From the NCBI GenBank assembly GCA_035649275.1, contig DASRJW010000050.1, positions 1 to 28,499 of the forward strand: 28,499 bases of DNA, in the 5' to 3' direction. Each line of letters begins with the position of its first letter. Position 1 is the first letter of the stretch. The notes beneath the pieces were generated by a model. That model was given only the letters and a program-made list of their open reading frames with translations. It did not search any database and was not told the DNA's origin. A program made the position numbers and the translations under genes. The stretch is from Candidatus Krumholzibacteriia bacterium (GTDB lineage Bacteria; Krumholzibacteriota; Krumholzibacteriia; G020349025). Below, piece by piece: positions 1 to 9,200 of this stretch.

Positions 1-1020
1 TTTTTGCTCGCGATCGATGGCAAGCCGGTCGACGAGTGGTGCGCGGCCGCGGCCGAGCTCGTGGTCAAGGGCTCGCCGCAGTACGTGCGCCAGCGCTGCC
101 TCCGCCAACTACGCGAGATCGACTACTGGCGCGGCGTGATGAACCTGCCGAAGAAAGATACGGTCGAGATCGAGCTCGCCAGCCAGGACGGCAAGACGCG
201 TACGACGCTGACGCTCCCCGTCGCCCAGTCACCCCTGAGCTACGGGGTGTGGCCGCCCGGTGGCTCGCGCCGACTGGACGCCAACGTCGGTTACCTCCGG
301 CTACCCACCATGGTCGAATCGACTTCCGTAGCGGAGATCAAGCTTTGGATGCCGAGGTTTCGTGACACCGCCGGGCTGGTCGTGGACGTTCGGGACAACA
401 ATGGAGGAGATCGCGACGCCCTGCTGCTGTTGTACTCCTACTTGGCCGCCTCCGACGACCCGCCGCGCGTCTTCACCGCCGCCGCCTACCGGCTGCACAG
501 TGCCCACAAGGAGAACCACCTTGCCGAAAACCATCGCATGTATCGCGCCGGCGCCAAGGAGTGGACCCCGAATCAGCGCCAAGCGGTCGCCGCGTTCGCG
601 AGAACCTTCAAGCCGCATTGGCAGCTGCCTGCGGGTCAGTTCAGCGACTGGCACTACATGGCCCTCACTCGACGGGATGGCCCGGAGATCTATCACTACG
701 ACAAGCCGGTGATCGTGCTCATGAACGCGAAGTGCTTCAGCGCCACCGACATCTTTCTGGCCGGCCTCGAGGGGATGAAGAACGTCATGCTCCTGGGGAC
801 TCCCAGCAGCGGCGGCAGCGCCTACGGTCAGGAGATTCTGCTGGGCTCGACGAGTCTTCGGCTCCGCATCGGCTCCATGGCCTCCTTCCAAGCCGACGGT
901 TCGTTGTTCGACGGGAAGGGCATCCTTCCCGATGTCGTCGTCGAGCCGGTTCCGGAGTACTACATCGGCGGCCGCGACCTGGCGCTGGAGGAAGCGGTGC
1001 GGCGCATCAAGAAGAGGTAA
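1..1020 (+). CDS. S41 family (C-terminal processing protease-like) peptidase, 5'-truncated
   Basis: The reading frame is open from the first base, so the true start lies before the window; the TTG at 4 is probably internal. The visible 339 codons begin inside what looks like a PDZ domain (LAIDGKPV). They continue into an S41 fold: a GYLRLP strand, GLVVDVRDNNGG, and the nucleophile region VLMNAKCFSATD, where Ser246 (counted from codon 4) fits the catalytic serine. It ends with the LLGTPSSGG and GKGILPDVVVEP motifs. S41 enzymes of this type usually act in the periplasm or outside the cell on proteins or peptides; the export signal would be upstream and cannot be checked. The usual S41 lysine, four residues after the serine, is not obvious (SATDIFLAG), so a Ser/His or tricorn-like variant is possible. 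The family call is solid; the substrate is unknown. A hairpin follows at 1038-1066. Confidence 0.85.
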   Translation, partial: FLLAIDGKPVDEWCAAAAELVVKGSPQYVRQRCLRQLREIDYWRGVMNLPKKDTVEIELASQDGKTRTTLTLPVAQSPLSYGVWPPGGSRRLDANVGYLRLPTMVESTSVAEIKLWMPRFRDTAGLVVDVRDNNGGDRDALLLLYSYLAASDDPPRVFTAAAYRLHSAHKENHLAENHRMYRAGAKEWTPNQRQAVAAFARTFKPHWQLPAGQFSDWHYMALTRRDGPEIYHYDKPVIVLMNAKCFSATDIFLAGLEGMKNVMLLGTPSSGGSAYGQEILLGSTSLRLRIGSMASFQADGSLFDGKGILPDVVVEPVPEYYIGGRDLALEEAVRRIKKR

Positions 1021-1037
1021 ACACACCGGGGGGTCTG

Positions 1038-1066
1038 GCTGGCGCGAGGCACGCCTCCCCGCCAGC
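1038..1066 (+). terminator. Hairpin after the S41 peptidase gene (terminator-like, no T-tract)
   Basis: GCTGGCG (1038-1044) pairs perfectly with CGCCAGC (1060-1066). A second stem, GAGG with CCTC, nests inside around a 4-base loop. It lies 17 bases after the stop codon and 50 bases before the next promoter, so a terminator role makes sense. No run of T follows, so the mechanism is uncertain. Confidence 0.4.
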
Positions 1067-1116
1067 GGCGTGGATGCGTTCCCCTCGGTTCTTGCTGAAC
1101 TCGTGTGGGTCTTCAC

Positions 1117-1146
1117 TTGACCAGCCGTGGCGTGGGCGCATATGAT
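1117..1146 (+). promoter_or_regulatory. Sigma-70-type promoter of the lipoprotein gene
   Basis: TTGACC (1117-1122) and TATGAT (1141-1146) are separated by 18 bases; each hexamer matches the consensus at 5 of 6 positions. Transcription would start near 1153. That leaves the GTG at 1127 outside the transcript and supports translation from the GTG at 1199. Confidence 0.6.
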
Positions 1147-1198
1147 TCTACGTTCGTTGCAACTTGATTGGATCGGTCTCAGGATCCGGGAGTACATC

Positions 1199-2503
1199 GT
1201 GAATCGCCAGAGCCGAACCTTCGTGCTGGTGAGCCTCCTGCTCGCCCTCTCCGGCTGTATGCAGCAAGAGACTCCGACCTCGCCACCGACACCGAGCTCC
1301 GACTCCGCCTCGGACATCTCCGGTGTCATCTCCGCGCCCACGTCGCAACTGGTGAACGGATATCAGGTCACTTTCGACGGGCGCTCGCTCGTCAACCGTA
1401 AGACGACCTTCGCCTACATCGTGACAGGCACGGGGGCGGGGTCGACTCTCGACCGCTTCGTCATCCAGATTCCCCCTTGCGCCGTCGGCTTGCTGGGTTC
1501 CACCCCGCCCGGCGGTCACCTGGGCGTGGACCCGAGCAGCGGCCTCTTCGGCCTGAAGTGGGACTTGCCGCTCGGCGCCAGCGAAACCCGCCGCTACACC
1601 ATCACCTTCTCCGGCGACATGCCTCTGGGCGCCGTGCAAGTCGCCGTGCGGAGCGGCGGCACCAGCAACACCGGGCTCCTTCCTGGCCCCTGCCAAGGAG
1701 CCTTCGTGATTTCCGGCACGGTCTTCATCGATAACGATGCGAGCGGCACGCAAAACCCCGCGACCGAGCCCGGAATCGGGTCGGTGACCGTCCAGATCGG
1801 GACGAGCACCACGGTGACCGACGCGGCGGGCCATTACCAGTTCACCCTCAACTCCGGCACCTACTCCGTGGGCGTCCCGGTATCGACGGCCGCGGTCGAT
1901 TTCAACGAGCAGCTGGCGGCGTTCTTCGCTGCCACCGGACCCACGACGCAGAACGTCACCATCGGCCCGAACGCCACGAACATCGCCTTCGGCTACAAGC
2001 CGCAGGCAGACGTGATCGTGTCTGCCATCACCAGCGGCGCGCTGCCCACCACGGGACTGGACGAGATGTTCTGGGCCGATGTCCTGTACCAAGTGAAGAA
2101 GGGCGGTACGCGCGGCGGCTACGACGCGGCTGCGGTCCTCGGCTTCCTGAACCAGATCGAGGGCCAATTCCTCCCGATTCCTTATCAGTTCACCGACGGA
2201 CAGGAGCTGCACGAAGCCTACGAGATCTTGACCGACTTCACCCACGCTTCCTTGCCCAAGCTCCTCATGGTGCTCCTCGCCACCGAGCTCAACGATGCCG
2301 CTGGCCGGGGGCTCACCACCCAGACACTGCTGCAGGACGTGTTGATCACCTGGGGCGAATCGCTGATTCTCTCCGCGCAGGAGGTCGCGAGCCTCAAGCA
2401 GCCGATCATCACGGGCTACCCGGGTTTGGAGACGGACATCCAGAGCGCTTTGAGGGTGTTCAACGGCCTCAACCAACGGGGTGGCGGCGACATCCCGGAT
2501 TGA
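1199..2503 (+). CDS. Lipoprotein with a Cna-B/SdrD_B-like domain, function unknown
   Basis: The protein has 434 residues. I chose the GTG at 1199 over the in-frame GTG at 1127 because a GGGAG ribosome site lies 6 bases before it, a promoter lies at 1117-1146, and it places a standard lipoprotein signal at the very N-terminus: basic residues, a hydrophobic run, then the lipobox LSGC with Cys20. A Ser/Thr/Pro-rich linker follows. Residues about 60-165 look like a beta-rich domain. Residues about 170-230 match SdrD_B/Cna-B style repeats (SGTVFIDNDASG, then VTDAAGHYQF). The C-terminal 170 residues look mainly helical and I do not recognise them. It is likely anchored in the outer membrane or on the cell surface. 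Two hairpins follow the stop codon. No enzymatic motif is visible. Confidence 0.8.
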   Translation: MNRQSRTFVLVSLLLALSGCMQQETPTSPPTPSSDSASDISGVISAPTSQLVNGYQVTFDGRSLVNRKTTFAYIVTGTGAGSTLDRFVIQIPPCAVGLLGSTPPGGHLGVDPSSGLFGLKWDLPLGASETRRYTITFSGDMPLGAVQVAVRSGGTSNTGLLPGPCQGAFVISGTVFIDNDASGTQNPATEPGIGSVTVQIGTSTTVTDAAGHYQFTLNSGTYSVGVPVSTAAVDFNEQLAAFFAATGPTTQNVTIGPNATNIAFGYKPQADVIVSAITSGALPTTGLDEMFWADVLYQVKKGGTRGGYDAAAVLGFLNQIEGQFLPIPYQFTDGQELHEAYEILTDFTHASLPKLLMVLLATELNDAAGRGLTTQTLLQDVLITWGESLILSAQEVASLKQPIITGYPGLETDIQSALRVFNGLNQRGGGDIPD

Positions 2504-2512
2504 GTGCCCCGC

Positions 2513-2540
2513 GCGAAGGCCGGCGTCGTGGGGCCTTCGC
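2513..2540 (+). terminator. First of two tandem hairpins after the lipoprotein gene
   Basis: GCGAAGGCC (2513-2521) and GGCCTTCGC (2532-2540) form a perfect 9-bp stem with a 10-base loop, starting 9 bases after the stop codon. No T-tract follows, so it may be an RNA 3'-end stabiliser or part of a double terminator. Confidence 0.4.
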
Positions 2541-2561
2541 CGCTCCTCTCTGGAATGCTGA

Positions 2562-2598
2562 CGGCGCCGCGTCCTTGAAGGGGCGCGGCGCCGCTTTT
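2562..2598 (+). terminator. Intrinsic terminator between convergent genes
   Basis: CGGCGCCGCG (2562-2571) pairs perfectly with CGCGGCGCCG (2584-2593). The stem extends inward by three more pairs (one G-T) to a 6-base loop, and CTTTTC follows. This is a strong terminator for the lipoprotein gene. It also lies just after the stop of the minus-strand gene at 2616, but without a T-tract in that direction. Confidence 0.7.
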
Positions 2599-2615
2599 CA
2601 TGAGGCCTGGCCTCG

Positions 2616-4766
2616 CTATTCGAGGAGAACGATCTTGCGTGTTTCCGTTCCCTCTTCGGTGACCAGGCGCAGGGTGTAGACGCCGGAAGGCTGGCGTAGG
2701 CCGTGCCGATTGGTTCCGTCCCAGACGAGGCGCTGGCGTCCGGCGCCGTGCATGCCGCTCGCCAGCACGCGCACCTCCCGGCCACGCACGTCGTGCACCG
2801 TGAGGCGCACCTGCATGGGGCGCGGCAGCTGGAAGGCGATCGCCGCCATCGGGTTGAACGGGTTGGGAACGACCGGTTCGAGGCGGACGCGCAGCACGGG
2901 AATCTCCAGCACGTCCGTGGGGCCGGCGCAGTCCCAGAACACCGGCGGCTGGCTGCCGGTCCAAGCGGCGCGGAACGCCGTGTGGTCGTCGCAGTCCACG
3001 TCGAAGTCGTTGTCGAAGTCGCCGAGCTGACAGCCTTGGTTCTCAATATAGGGAAGACCGGCGCCGGAGAAGCAGTCCATGAAGCTCTGCATGTCCGCTG
3101 CGTCCACGTCCAGGTCGGCGTCGAAATCGCCGAGGACCACGGGCATGTCGTTGTCCCGACGCCCTGCGGTGTAGTCGTTCGTGAGCGGTCGCCGCACCGC
3201 CCGCGTCAGCGCCAGCAGGCCGTTGGCACTGACAGCGGTGGCAGGAGAACCCGTGACGGGCGCGCCCGCGGCGTCGAACTCGAGCACGGTTCCGGCACCG
3301 GCGCGGGCGACGAAAAGATGGCCGCGGTTGTCGACGGCCATCCCGGCGGGATCGACCCCGGTCAATGGGAGAGCCGGCATGGCCGACATCGTCCCCAGGT
3401 TGTAGCGGAAGATGGAGCTGCTGCCGTTGTGATTGTAGTAGACGATGCCATTGCGTGGATCGACAGCCATGTAGCCGGGATTCACGAACGTGGGTCCCGA
3501 GGGCAACGTGATCAACGACCCTACCGGGGTGAGGTCGGGCGTGAATTGACCGAGCTGGCCCGAGGGGCCACTCCACAGCACGATACGGTCCGCCGCTTCG
3601 TAGTAGGCCAGATCCGTGAGGATCGGAGCGGTCAGCGAGCCACTGGGAGTGAAGTCCGGTTCGACGGCGAGGACCTCGGAGGGCCCGGCCGCCGGCCCTT
3701 GCAGGATGTAGAGCCGCAACCGCGGCCCGAAGATGAGCCGCCGGGGCTGATTGAGTGCTGTCGTGATCGGAAGCGGCGTCACCGCATTGGTGACGTAGTC
3801 GGTCTTGTAGACCACGTTCTCCCCTGGGCGGCAGTGATAGATGTGGAAGAGGTGGGGGTGGTACGCGATCGTCGTCGGTGGGCCACCGGTGGTCGTGGTG
3901 ACCACGTGCGTGGCTCCTGTCGCCAGGTTGTTGCTCACGAGAAAGGTGCCCGCTCCGAGGGTGAGGAGGGAAATCGGCCGGATGCTGATGATGCCGTCTT
4001 GGTAGCCGTTCCGGTCTGTGTTGTCGCAAGAAGTACTAGGGCTCCGGCTCCACTCCCAAGAGGAGGCGAAGCGATTGACGATGCAGGGCGCCGGGCAGCC
4101 TCCCGAGGCCGGATCCTCGAGATCATAGAAACCGTCGACGATGGAGCGTGTGCGTACTTGGAGTCTACCGTCCGATGGATCCCGGAAGCGCACAGTGAAG
4201 TCGCCAGCGTCCTCGTCGTAACCCGTCACCGCCACGTAATGGCCGCCGCAGCGGTCACCATCGGATTCGTACCAACCCACCCGGGCCATGACGTAGTTCC
4301 CCACATTGAGCAGGAGCCCGATGGTCCCGAAAGTGTGCCCCAACGTCTGCTCGATCTCGGAGCCCATGTTGCGGCCGACGTAGCTGACCTCGAAGCGGTC
4401 GCCGAGATCGTGATCGTCGAAGAAGTCTTGCAAACCGTCCCTGAAATCCGCGGGCTCGGTGCCACCGTTCGGATCCGTGAAAAGGTAGAGGCCGAGACCG
4501 AAGATCTCGAGGGTGATCGCGGCAGCGTCGCTGTCGTCGAAATCGAGTCCTGGATAACCGTTGTCGTTCAACCAGTTCACCACGTCCGAGGCGGAGGTCG
4601 GGCCACAGTAGGCGCCGCCTTGGACGCCGCTGTCGGTCGCCGGCAACGTGGCTCGCACCTGCTCGTGATCCGGATACAAGGTGAAGTCTCCCGCTAGAGC
4701 CACGGCCGCGAACATGAATACGATGCTCGCCGCCAGCAGCCAGCGGTACATGGGTCTAGGAGCCAT
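2616..4766 (-). CDS. Secreted C39-like peptidase with beta-propeller, dockerin-like repeats and FlgD-like sorting domain
   Basis: The protein has 716 residues. The start at 4766 has a perfect AGGAGG five bases upstream and opens a signal peptide (hydrophobic to about residue 26, AVALA cut site). Residues 40-200 look like a papain-fold C39-like domain: GGAYCGPTSA with Cys54, GGHYVAVTGY with His176, and RFRDP with Asp196 as a plausible triad. About 250-545 is a beta-propeller-like region of repeating strands (AVDPRNGIVYY, AVDNRGHLFVA). About 547-610 holds two calcium-loop repeats of dockerin type (GDFDADLDVDAADM and GDFDNDFDVDCDDH). The last 95 residues match the FlgD-Ig/type-IX-like C-terminal domain (VPNPFNP, then SGVYTLRLV). 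It is probably surface-exposed or released. The substrate is unknown. It is divergent from the sigma/CHAT operon, with 166 bases between starts. Confidence 0.8.
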   Translation of the reverse strand: MAPRPMYRWLLAASIVFMFAAVALAGDFTLYPDHEQVRATLPATDSGVQGGAYCGPTSASDVVNWLNDNGYPGLDFDDSDAAAITLEIFGLGLYLFTDPNGGTEPADFRDGLQDFFDDHDLGDRFEVSYVGRNMGSEIEQTLGHTFGTIGLLLNVGNYVMARVGWYESDGDRCGGHYVAVTGYDEDAGDFTVRFRDPSDGRLQVRTRSIVDGFYDLEDPASGGCPAPCIVNRFASSWEWSRSPSTSCDNTDRNGYQDGIISIRPISLLTLGAGTFLVSNNLATGATHVVTTTTGGPPTTIAYHPHLFHIYHCRPGENVVYKTDYVTNAVTPLPITTALNQPRRLIFGPRLRLYILQGPAAGPSEVLAVEPDFTPSGSLTAPILTDLAYYEAADRIVLWSGPSGQLGQFTPDLTPVGSLITLPSGPTFVNPGYMAVDPRNGIVYYNHNGSSSIFRYNLGTMSAMPALPLTGVDPAGMAVDNRGHLFVARAGAGTVLEFDAAGAPVTGSPATAVSANGLLALTRAVRRPLTNDYTAGRRDNDMPVVLGDFDADLDVDAADMQSFMDCFSGAGLPYIENQGCQLGDFDNDFDVDCDDHTAFRAAWTGSQPPVFWDCAGPTDVLEIPVLRVRLEPVVPNPFNPMAAIAFQLPRPMQVRLTVHDVRGREVRVLASGMHGAGRQRLVWDGTNRHGLRQPSGVYTLRLVTEEGTETRKIVLLE

Positions 4767-4932
4767 GGCTTCCTCCTGGTCGAGGCCTTCGGCAGCCTGT
4801 GTCTCCTCTTTTCCATCACCCGGGTCTTCCTTGCGCCTGCTCCCATCTACCGGTATCCTGGCTTTGACTCTTCGCCCAACTCCTCCCACGGTGCCGCGGA
4901 GTTCACCGAGCGTGGATCCTGCCACCGAAGCC

Positions 4933-5487
4933 ATGGGCATCGACGCCCTCCTGGCGCGGGCGCGGCGTGGCGATGCCGCCGCCGAGAACGCCTTGTTCTC
5001 GCGCTTGCATGCAAGAACCCTGGCATTGGCGAAAAAGAGGATCTGGGACTACGTCGCCGCCGAGGACGTGGCGCAGGAGACGATCCGCACCGCCCTGGAG
5101 AAATACCGCGAGGCGGACTTGCAGCATGGGCTCTTCCCCTGGCTGTTCACCATCCTGCACCACAAGGTGGGCAACTATCTGACGCGCCGGCAGCGGGACA
5201 AGGACCGGTTCGGCACCGGTGGCATCCCCCACGCTTCCGAGTCGGCGTCTCTCGTCGTGAGTGGCGGGCAGACCATGGTGGAGCTCGTCCATTCGCTGGA
5301 GAACGCATTGCAACGACTGTCCGGTGACTGCCGCCGGATCTTCCGTCTGCTCCTGGAAGGAGCGTCACGGGAGGACATCCGGAACGCCTTCGATGGCGAA
5401 CCCATGGGAACCATCGACAGCCGCATCTCCCGCTGTCGTACCCGTTTGCTCGCCATGCTGGAGGAAGGCGAAGGGGGTGGACGATGA
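4933..5487 (+). CDS. ECF-type RNA polymerase sigma factor
   Basis: The protein has 184 residues from ATG 4933. An alternative GTG at 4912 has a GGAG ten bases upstream and would add seven residues; neither start has a strong ribosome site. Region 2 spans about residues 15-90: AENALFSRLHARTLALAKKRI, then DVAQETIRTALEKY and the HGLFPWLFTILHHKVGNYLTRRQR segment typical of sigma region 2. Region 4 is at about 115-178 (LENALQRLSGDCRRIFRLLLEG, then DSRISRCRTRLLAML). The length fits the ECF group. The stop codon overlaps the next start (ATGA), so it is translationally coupled to its likely anti-sigma factor. The three-gene operon suggests it controls an envelope response and perhaps its own operon. 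I found no clear autoregulated ECF promoter upstream. Confidence 0.85.
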   Translation: MGIDALLARARRGDAAAENALFSRLHARTLALAKKRIWDYVAAEDVAQETIRTALEKYREADLQHGLFPWLFTILHHKVGNYLTRRQRDKDRFGTGGIPHASESASLVVSGGQTMVELVHSLENALQRLSGDCRRIFRLLLEGASREDIRNAFDGEPMGTIDSRISRCRTRLLAMLEEGEGGGR

Positions 5488-6293
5488 ACAGCGCCCCCTG
5501 CCCACGGCCGGAGTTGCAAGCGCTGGTGGCTCGCTACGAGCTGGGAGCGCTCGAGCCGGCCGAGCGCGCCGCCTTCGAACAGCACGTGCTCGAGTGCGAT
5601 GCTTGCGTCCTGGAGCTCGAGCGCGGCGTCCGGATGGCGGAGGCCCTGCGCGAAGGGCGCTCAGGCTTCGCGGCATTGTTGCAGGAAGAACCGCCTACCG
5701 CTGCGGCGATTGCTGCATCACCGTCCACGGTGTCGGTCCCCGTTCCGAGAGTGCAGCGCCGGCTGGCGGGGCTCGTGCCCTTCCTCCGTCCGCGTTTGCT
5801 CGTTCCCGCTGCCGCCGCGCTTCTCATCGGCTTAGGGCTCTGGCAGGAGGCCCGCCGGAGCGACATCCGGCGTTGGGCCAGCTTCCCGCCCCAGATTGCG
5901 GCGAGCGGGGGCATGCGCAGCTCGACGCCCGGGGACGCAGTGGCCGAGCTTCTCGATGCCGGGGCGTCGTACTTCGACCTCGGCCAACACGCCGAGGCAC
6001 AGCGCTATTTCCGCGCCGCCTTGGAGCGCGAACCGGACTCGGTGCCGGCAGCCTACGGCCTGGGCCTGGTGCTCGCGGTGGGCGGAGATCTGCAGGGCGC
6101 GATTCCACTCTTGGAACGAGCCGCGCCCCGTGCCGAGGGTGAGCAGCGCGACGCGGTGCAATGGGTGCTGGCGAACGCGTACCTCGCCCGAGGCGAGCGC
6201 GAGGCGGCGCGCCGAGTCCTCGCTCTCCTCGTTGCCTCTTCGGGCGCTTACGCTCCGCGAGCCCAGGACCTCGACCGCCGGTTGCGACCATGA
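5484..6293 (+). CDS. Membrane anti-sigma factor with zinc-finger and TPR periplasmic domain
   Basis: The protein has 269 residues and overlaps the sigma gene by ATGA. The cytoplasmic N-terminus carries an anti-sigma zinc-finger (ZAS-type) pattern: His34, Cys38 and Cys41 in HVLECDAC, with ALEPAERAAFEQH before it. A single transmembrane helix lies at about 104-120 (LLVPAAAALLIGLGLW). Residues about 150-250 are TPR-like (AGASYFDLGQHAEAQRYFRAAL; AYGLGLVLAVGGDLQGAI), predicted outside the cytoplasm. Known ZAS anti-sigma factors hold the sigma factor at the membrane and release it on a signal. A TPR sensor domain suggests protein-protein recognition, perhaps with the TPR-CHAT product of the next gene, which starts in another ATGA overlap at 6290. 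The role is inferred from domain order and context. Confidence 0.8.
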   Translation: MNSAPCPRPELQALVARYELGALEPAERAAFEQHVLECDACVLELERGVRMAEALREGRSGFAALLQEEPPTAAAIAASPSTVSVPVPRVQRRLAGLVPFLRPRLLVPAAAALLIGLGLWQEARRSDIRRWASFPPQIAASGGMRSSTPGDAVAELLDAGASYFDLGQHAEAQRYFRAALEREPDSVPAAYGLGLVLAVGGDLQGAIPLLERAAPRAEGEQRDAVQWVLANAYLARGEREAARRVLALLVASSGAYAPRAQDLDRRLRP

Positions 6294-9200
6294 GGCCGCT
6301 CGCTTCGGGCGGTGCGGCAGTTCGGTTGGTCCTGGCGGCGAACGTCGCCATCCTCCTCGACGGCGCAGCCGTGCCACAGGTCGTGGCAGCCCCGGGCGCC
6401 GTCGCCCTCCATCACGCGACACCCGTTTCTCCCATGCCGGCCGGTGCCGACACCGCGGGGAAGACGGGCATCGTGGCGCCACCCGGCACCGTCACGGCAC
6501 CCAATCTCGAGCAGTTGCGTACCTGGGTCGATGCGGGGCGATGGGCGCAAGCGCGACAGGGACTGCTCGTTCTCGTCGAGAGTGCACGTACCAGCCATGA
6601 TCGGCGCACCGAGGCGGAGGCGAGCTGGCTTCTCGGCTCCTGTCTCCAGTGCATGGGGCTCTTCTCTCCGGCGGCCGAGGCGCACCGGTCGGCCCTGGCG
6701 CTCGCCCGAGAACTCGGCGACCAAGCGCTGGCCAACAGGGCACAAGCTGGAATCGGCCTCGCCGTGGTCAACGAGGGTCAGGGCGGGCCGGTGGTCGACA
6801 CCTTGCGCGCCCTCGTCGAAACGGCACGCCGGGAGCGGAACGACGGGTTGGCCGCCGAGGCCTGGACAGCACTCGCCATGTACGAGCTGACCCACGTGGA
6901 CCCGCGACGCGCCCTCGCGAGCTACGACTCGGCGCTCGTGCACGCCCGCCGCGCTGCCGTGCCCCGCCTCGAAGCCCGCGTTCTAGCCGATCTCGGCCTG
7001 GCCTTCGCTCGCTCCGGTGAGCCGGACTCGGCCCTCGTATACGTGGAAGCGGCGCTCCAGCTCGCCGCCCGCTCGGGTGCCCAGGGCGAGGCCGTAGCCA
7101 CTCTCGTCCGCCTCGGCCAGCTGCACAGCAATGGCGAACGCTTTTCTGCCGCCATCACCACACTCCGCGAAGCGCTGCGCCAGGCGACGGCACTGGGCTT
7201 CCCGCGCGCCGTGGCCAACGTGCACTCCTCCCTCGGCATGTTGCACGCCAGACTCGGGGAGAACGAAGAGGCCTTGCTCGAACTCACGGAAGCTGCACGC
7301 ATGGCCCGGCAGATGCAAAACCCGCGTTTCGAGGCCGGCATGCACCGCTGGATCGCGGGCGTGCTCGCGTCGCAAGGGAAACTCGAAGAAGCCGAGGCCC
7401 GCCTCGCCGAGTCATGGCGGCTGCAGCAGTCGTTTCATTACCCCTACCTGCGTCTCTGGACTCTCGCTGATCGCGCCGGGCTGCACCTGCGGCGCCGGAA
7501 TGTCGTCGCCGCCGAAGCCGACTTGGCGGCGGCATTCGCTCTCGCCCAGGAGGCCGGCGAACAAAGTGCTCTCGCCGAGCTGGCGTGTATGCTTGCTCAC
7601 GTTTGCAACGAACGCGGTGCGCCGGTGCGGGCCCTGGCTTGGTCCGATTCCGCCCTGGCGGTCGTCAAAGCCACCGGGCAGGAGCCGCAGCGACGCGACG
7701 CACTGTTCGAGAGAGGCCGTGCCTGGGTGGCACTCGGCGATCCCGGCGCTGCGGCGGGCGCTTTTGCCACCGCGATCCAGAACGCCGAAGCCGTGCGCAC
7801 TCACCTGGGCGGCGAGGAACTGCGCATCGCCTTCCAACAACAGGTGCACGAGCTCTACTTCCAGCGCGCCCGCACTCTCTGTGCTCTGGCTTGGCAACTC
7901 CCCGTGAGAGGGAGCACTGGTGCGCACGTCGACAGCTTCCTCGCCGAGGCGTATCAAGTAGCCGAACGGGCGCACGGGCGCGCCCTACTCGAGGTCCTGG
8001 GAGGCACCATTCCGCAACAGGCGCCGGAAGCGCCGCGGGCTTTGCGCGAGCGCCAGGCCTCCTTGCGCCGTCAGATGGAGAAAACACAAGCGATTCTGTC
8101 GTGGACCGTCTCGCAGGAACGAGCCGATCCGGCTCGGATCGACTCCTTGCGTCGTGACTTGGGTGCCGTGCTGCAGGAGCTGCGGGATACGGAGCAGGAA
8201 ATTGCTGCTCGCGCTCCGCTCTACGGTGACCTCACCGGACTCCGGCCGCCGCTTCGTGCCGCGGAAGTCCGTGAGCGCGTACTCCTCCCGGGCCAGGTCC
8301 TCGTCGAGTATCTCGTGGGGACACACGAGAGCCTTGTCTTCGCGCTCACCGGGAGCGGCCTGCGGGTACGAACCATCGCACTCGGTGCCGACAGCTTGCG
8401 TGCACTGGTCGATTCCTTCCGTACTGCCGTCGGCGCCGAAGCCCCGAACTTGAATGAGCTCGCCGTGCGCTTGCAGGAACTGCTTCTCGCTCCCGTCGAG
8501 CTAGAGTTGGCAGCGACCTCGCGCCTCCTCATCGTCACCGACGGTCCCCTCGTCACCCTGCCGTTCGCTGCGCTGCGGAGGGAGGAGGGCTTCCTCGTCG
8601 AGACCCACGCCATTGCCTGCGCGCCTTCGGCGAGCGTCCTCGACCCGTCCTTGTGGCCCCGACGCCATCGTCGGTCCCCTCTGCTGCTCGCGGTGGGCAA
8701 CCCGACCACCTACCGGACGGCGGCGCTCCTGGACGAAAGGCGCGGCCCCACCTCCTTCCGCTTCGGGCCGCTGCCCTATGCCGAGGAGGAAGTCCACCAG
8801 GTGGCGCGTCACTTCCGCCGGGCGCACACTTTCGTCGGTGAGGACGCCACCGAGGATGCCGTGGTCGGGGCTTTGCCGCAGGCCACGGTCGTCCACTTCG
8901 CCACCCATGCCTGGTTCGACCCGCGCGAGCCTTGGTCGAGCGGCCTGGCGCTGGCACAGGACGAAGATCCCGCCGAGGATGGTTTCCTGCAGGCCCGGGA
9001 AATCCTCGACCTCCGGCTCGATGCCGACTTGGTGGTGCTCTCCGCCTGCGACACCGGGCTCGGGAAGCAGGCGGGAGGCGAGGGGCTCCTCGGACTGGCA
9101 CGCGCTTTTCTGCAAGCCGGCGCGCGGCAGCTCGTGGTCTCCCTGTGGGAGATCGCCGATCGCAGCACCGTCGGTTTGATGGATCGTTTCCACGCGGCGC

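Noticed and set aside
1127-1198. GTG at 1127 as the lipoprotein start
   Set aside because: It would lie between the -35 and -10 boxes of the promoter and would bury the lipoprotein signal 24 residues inside the protein.
1148-3046. Minus-strand open frame of 632 codons over the lipoprotein gene
   Set aside because: It overlaps two supported genes, crosses a terminator and contains low-complexity Arg/Gly/Val sequence with no domain.
2703-4697. Plus-strand open frame of 664 codons opposite the C39-like protein gene
   Set aside because: It is antisense to a gene with signal peptide, perfect ribosome site and clear domains. The translation is Val/Arg/Gly/His-rich without domains, typical of a GC-rich shadow frame.
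4831-4859. TTGCGC-N17-TATCCT as promoter of the sigma/CHAT operon
   Set aside because: Only 3 and 4 of 6 consensus matches; too weak to list, and no GGAAC-type ECF element is present either.
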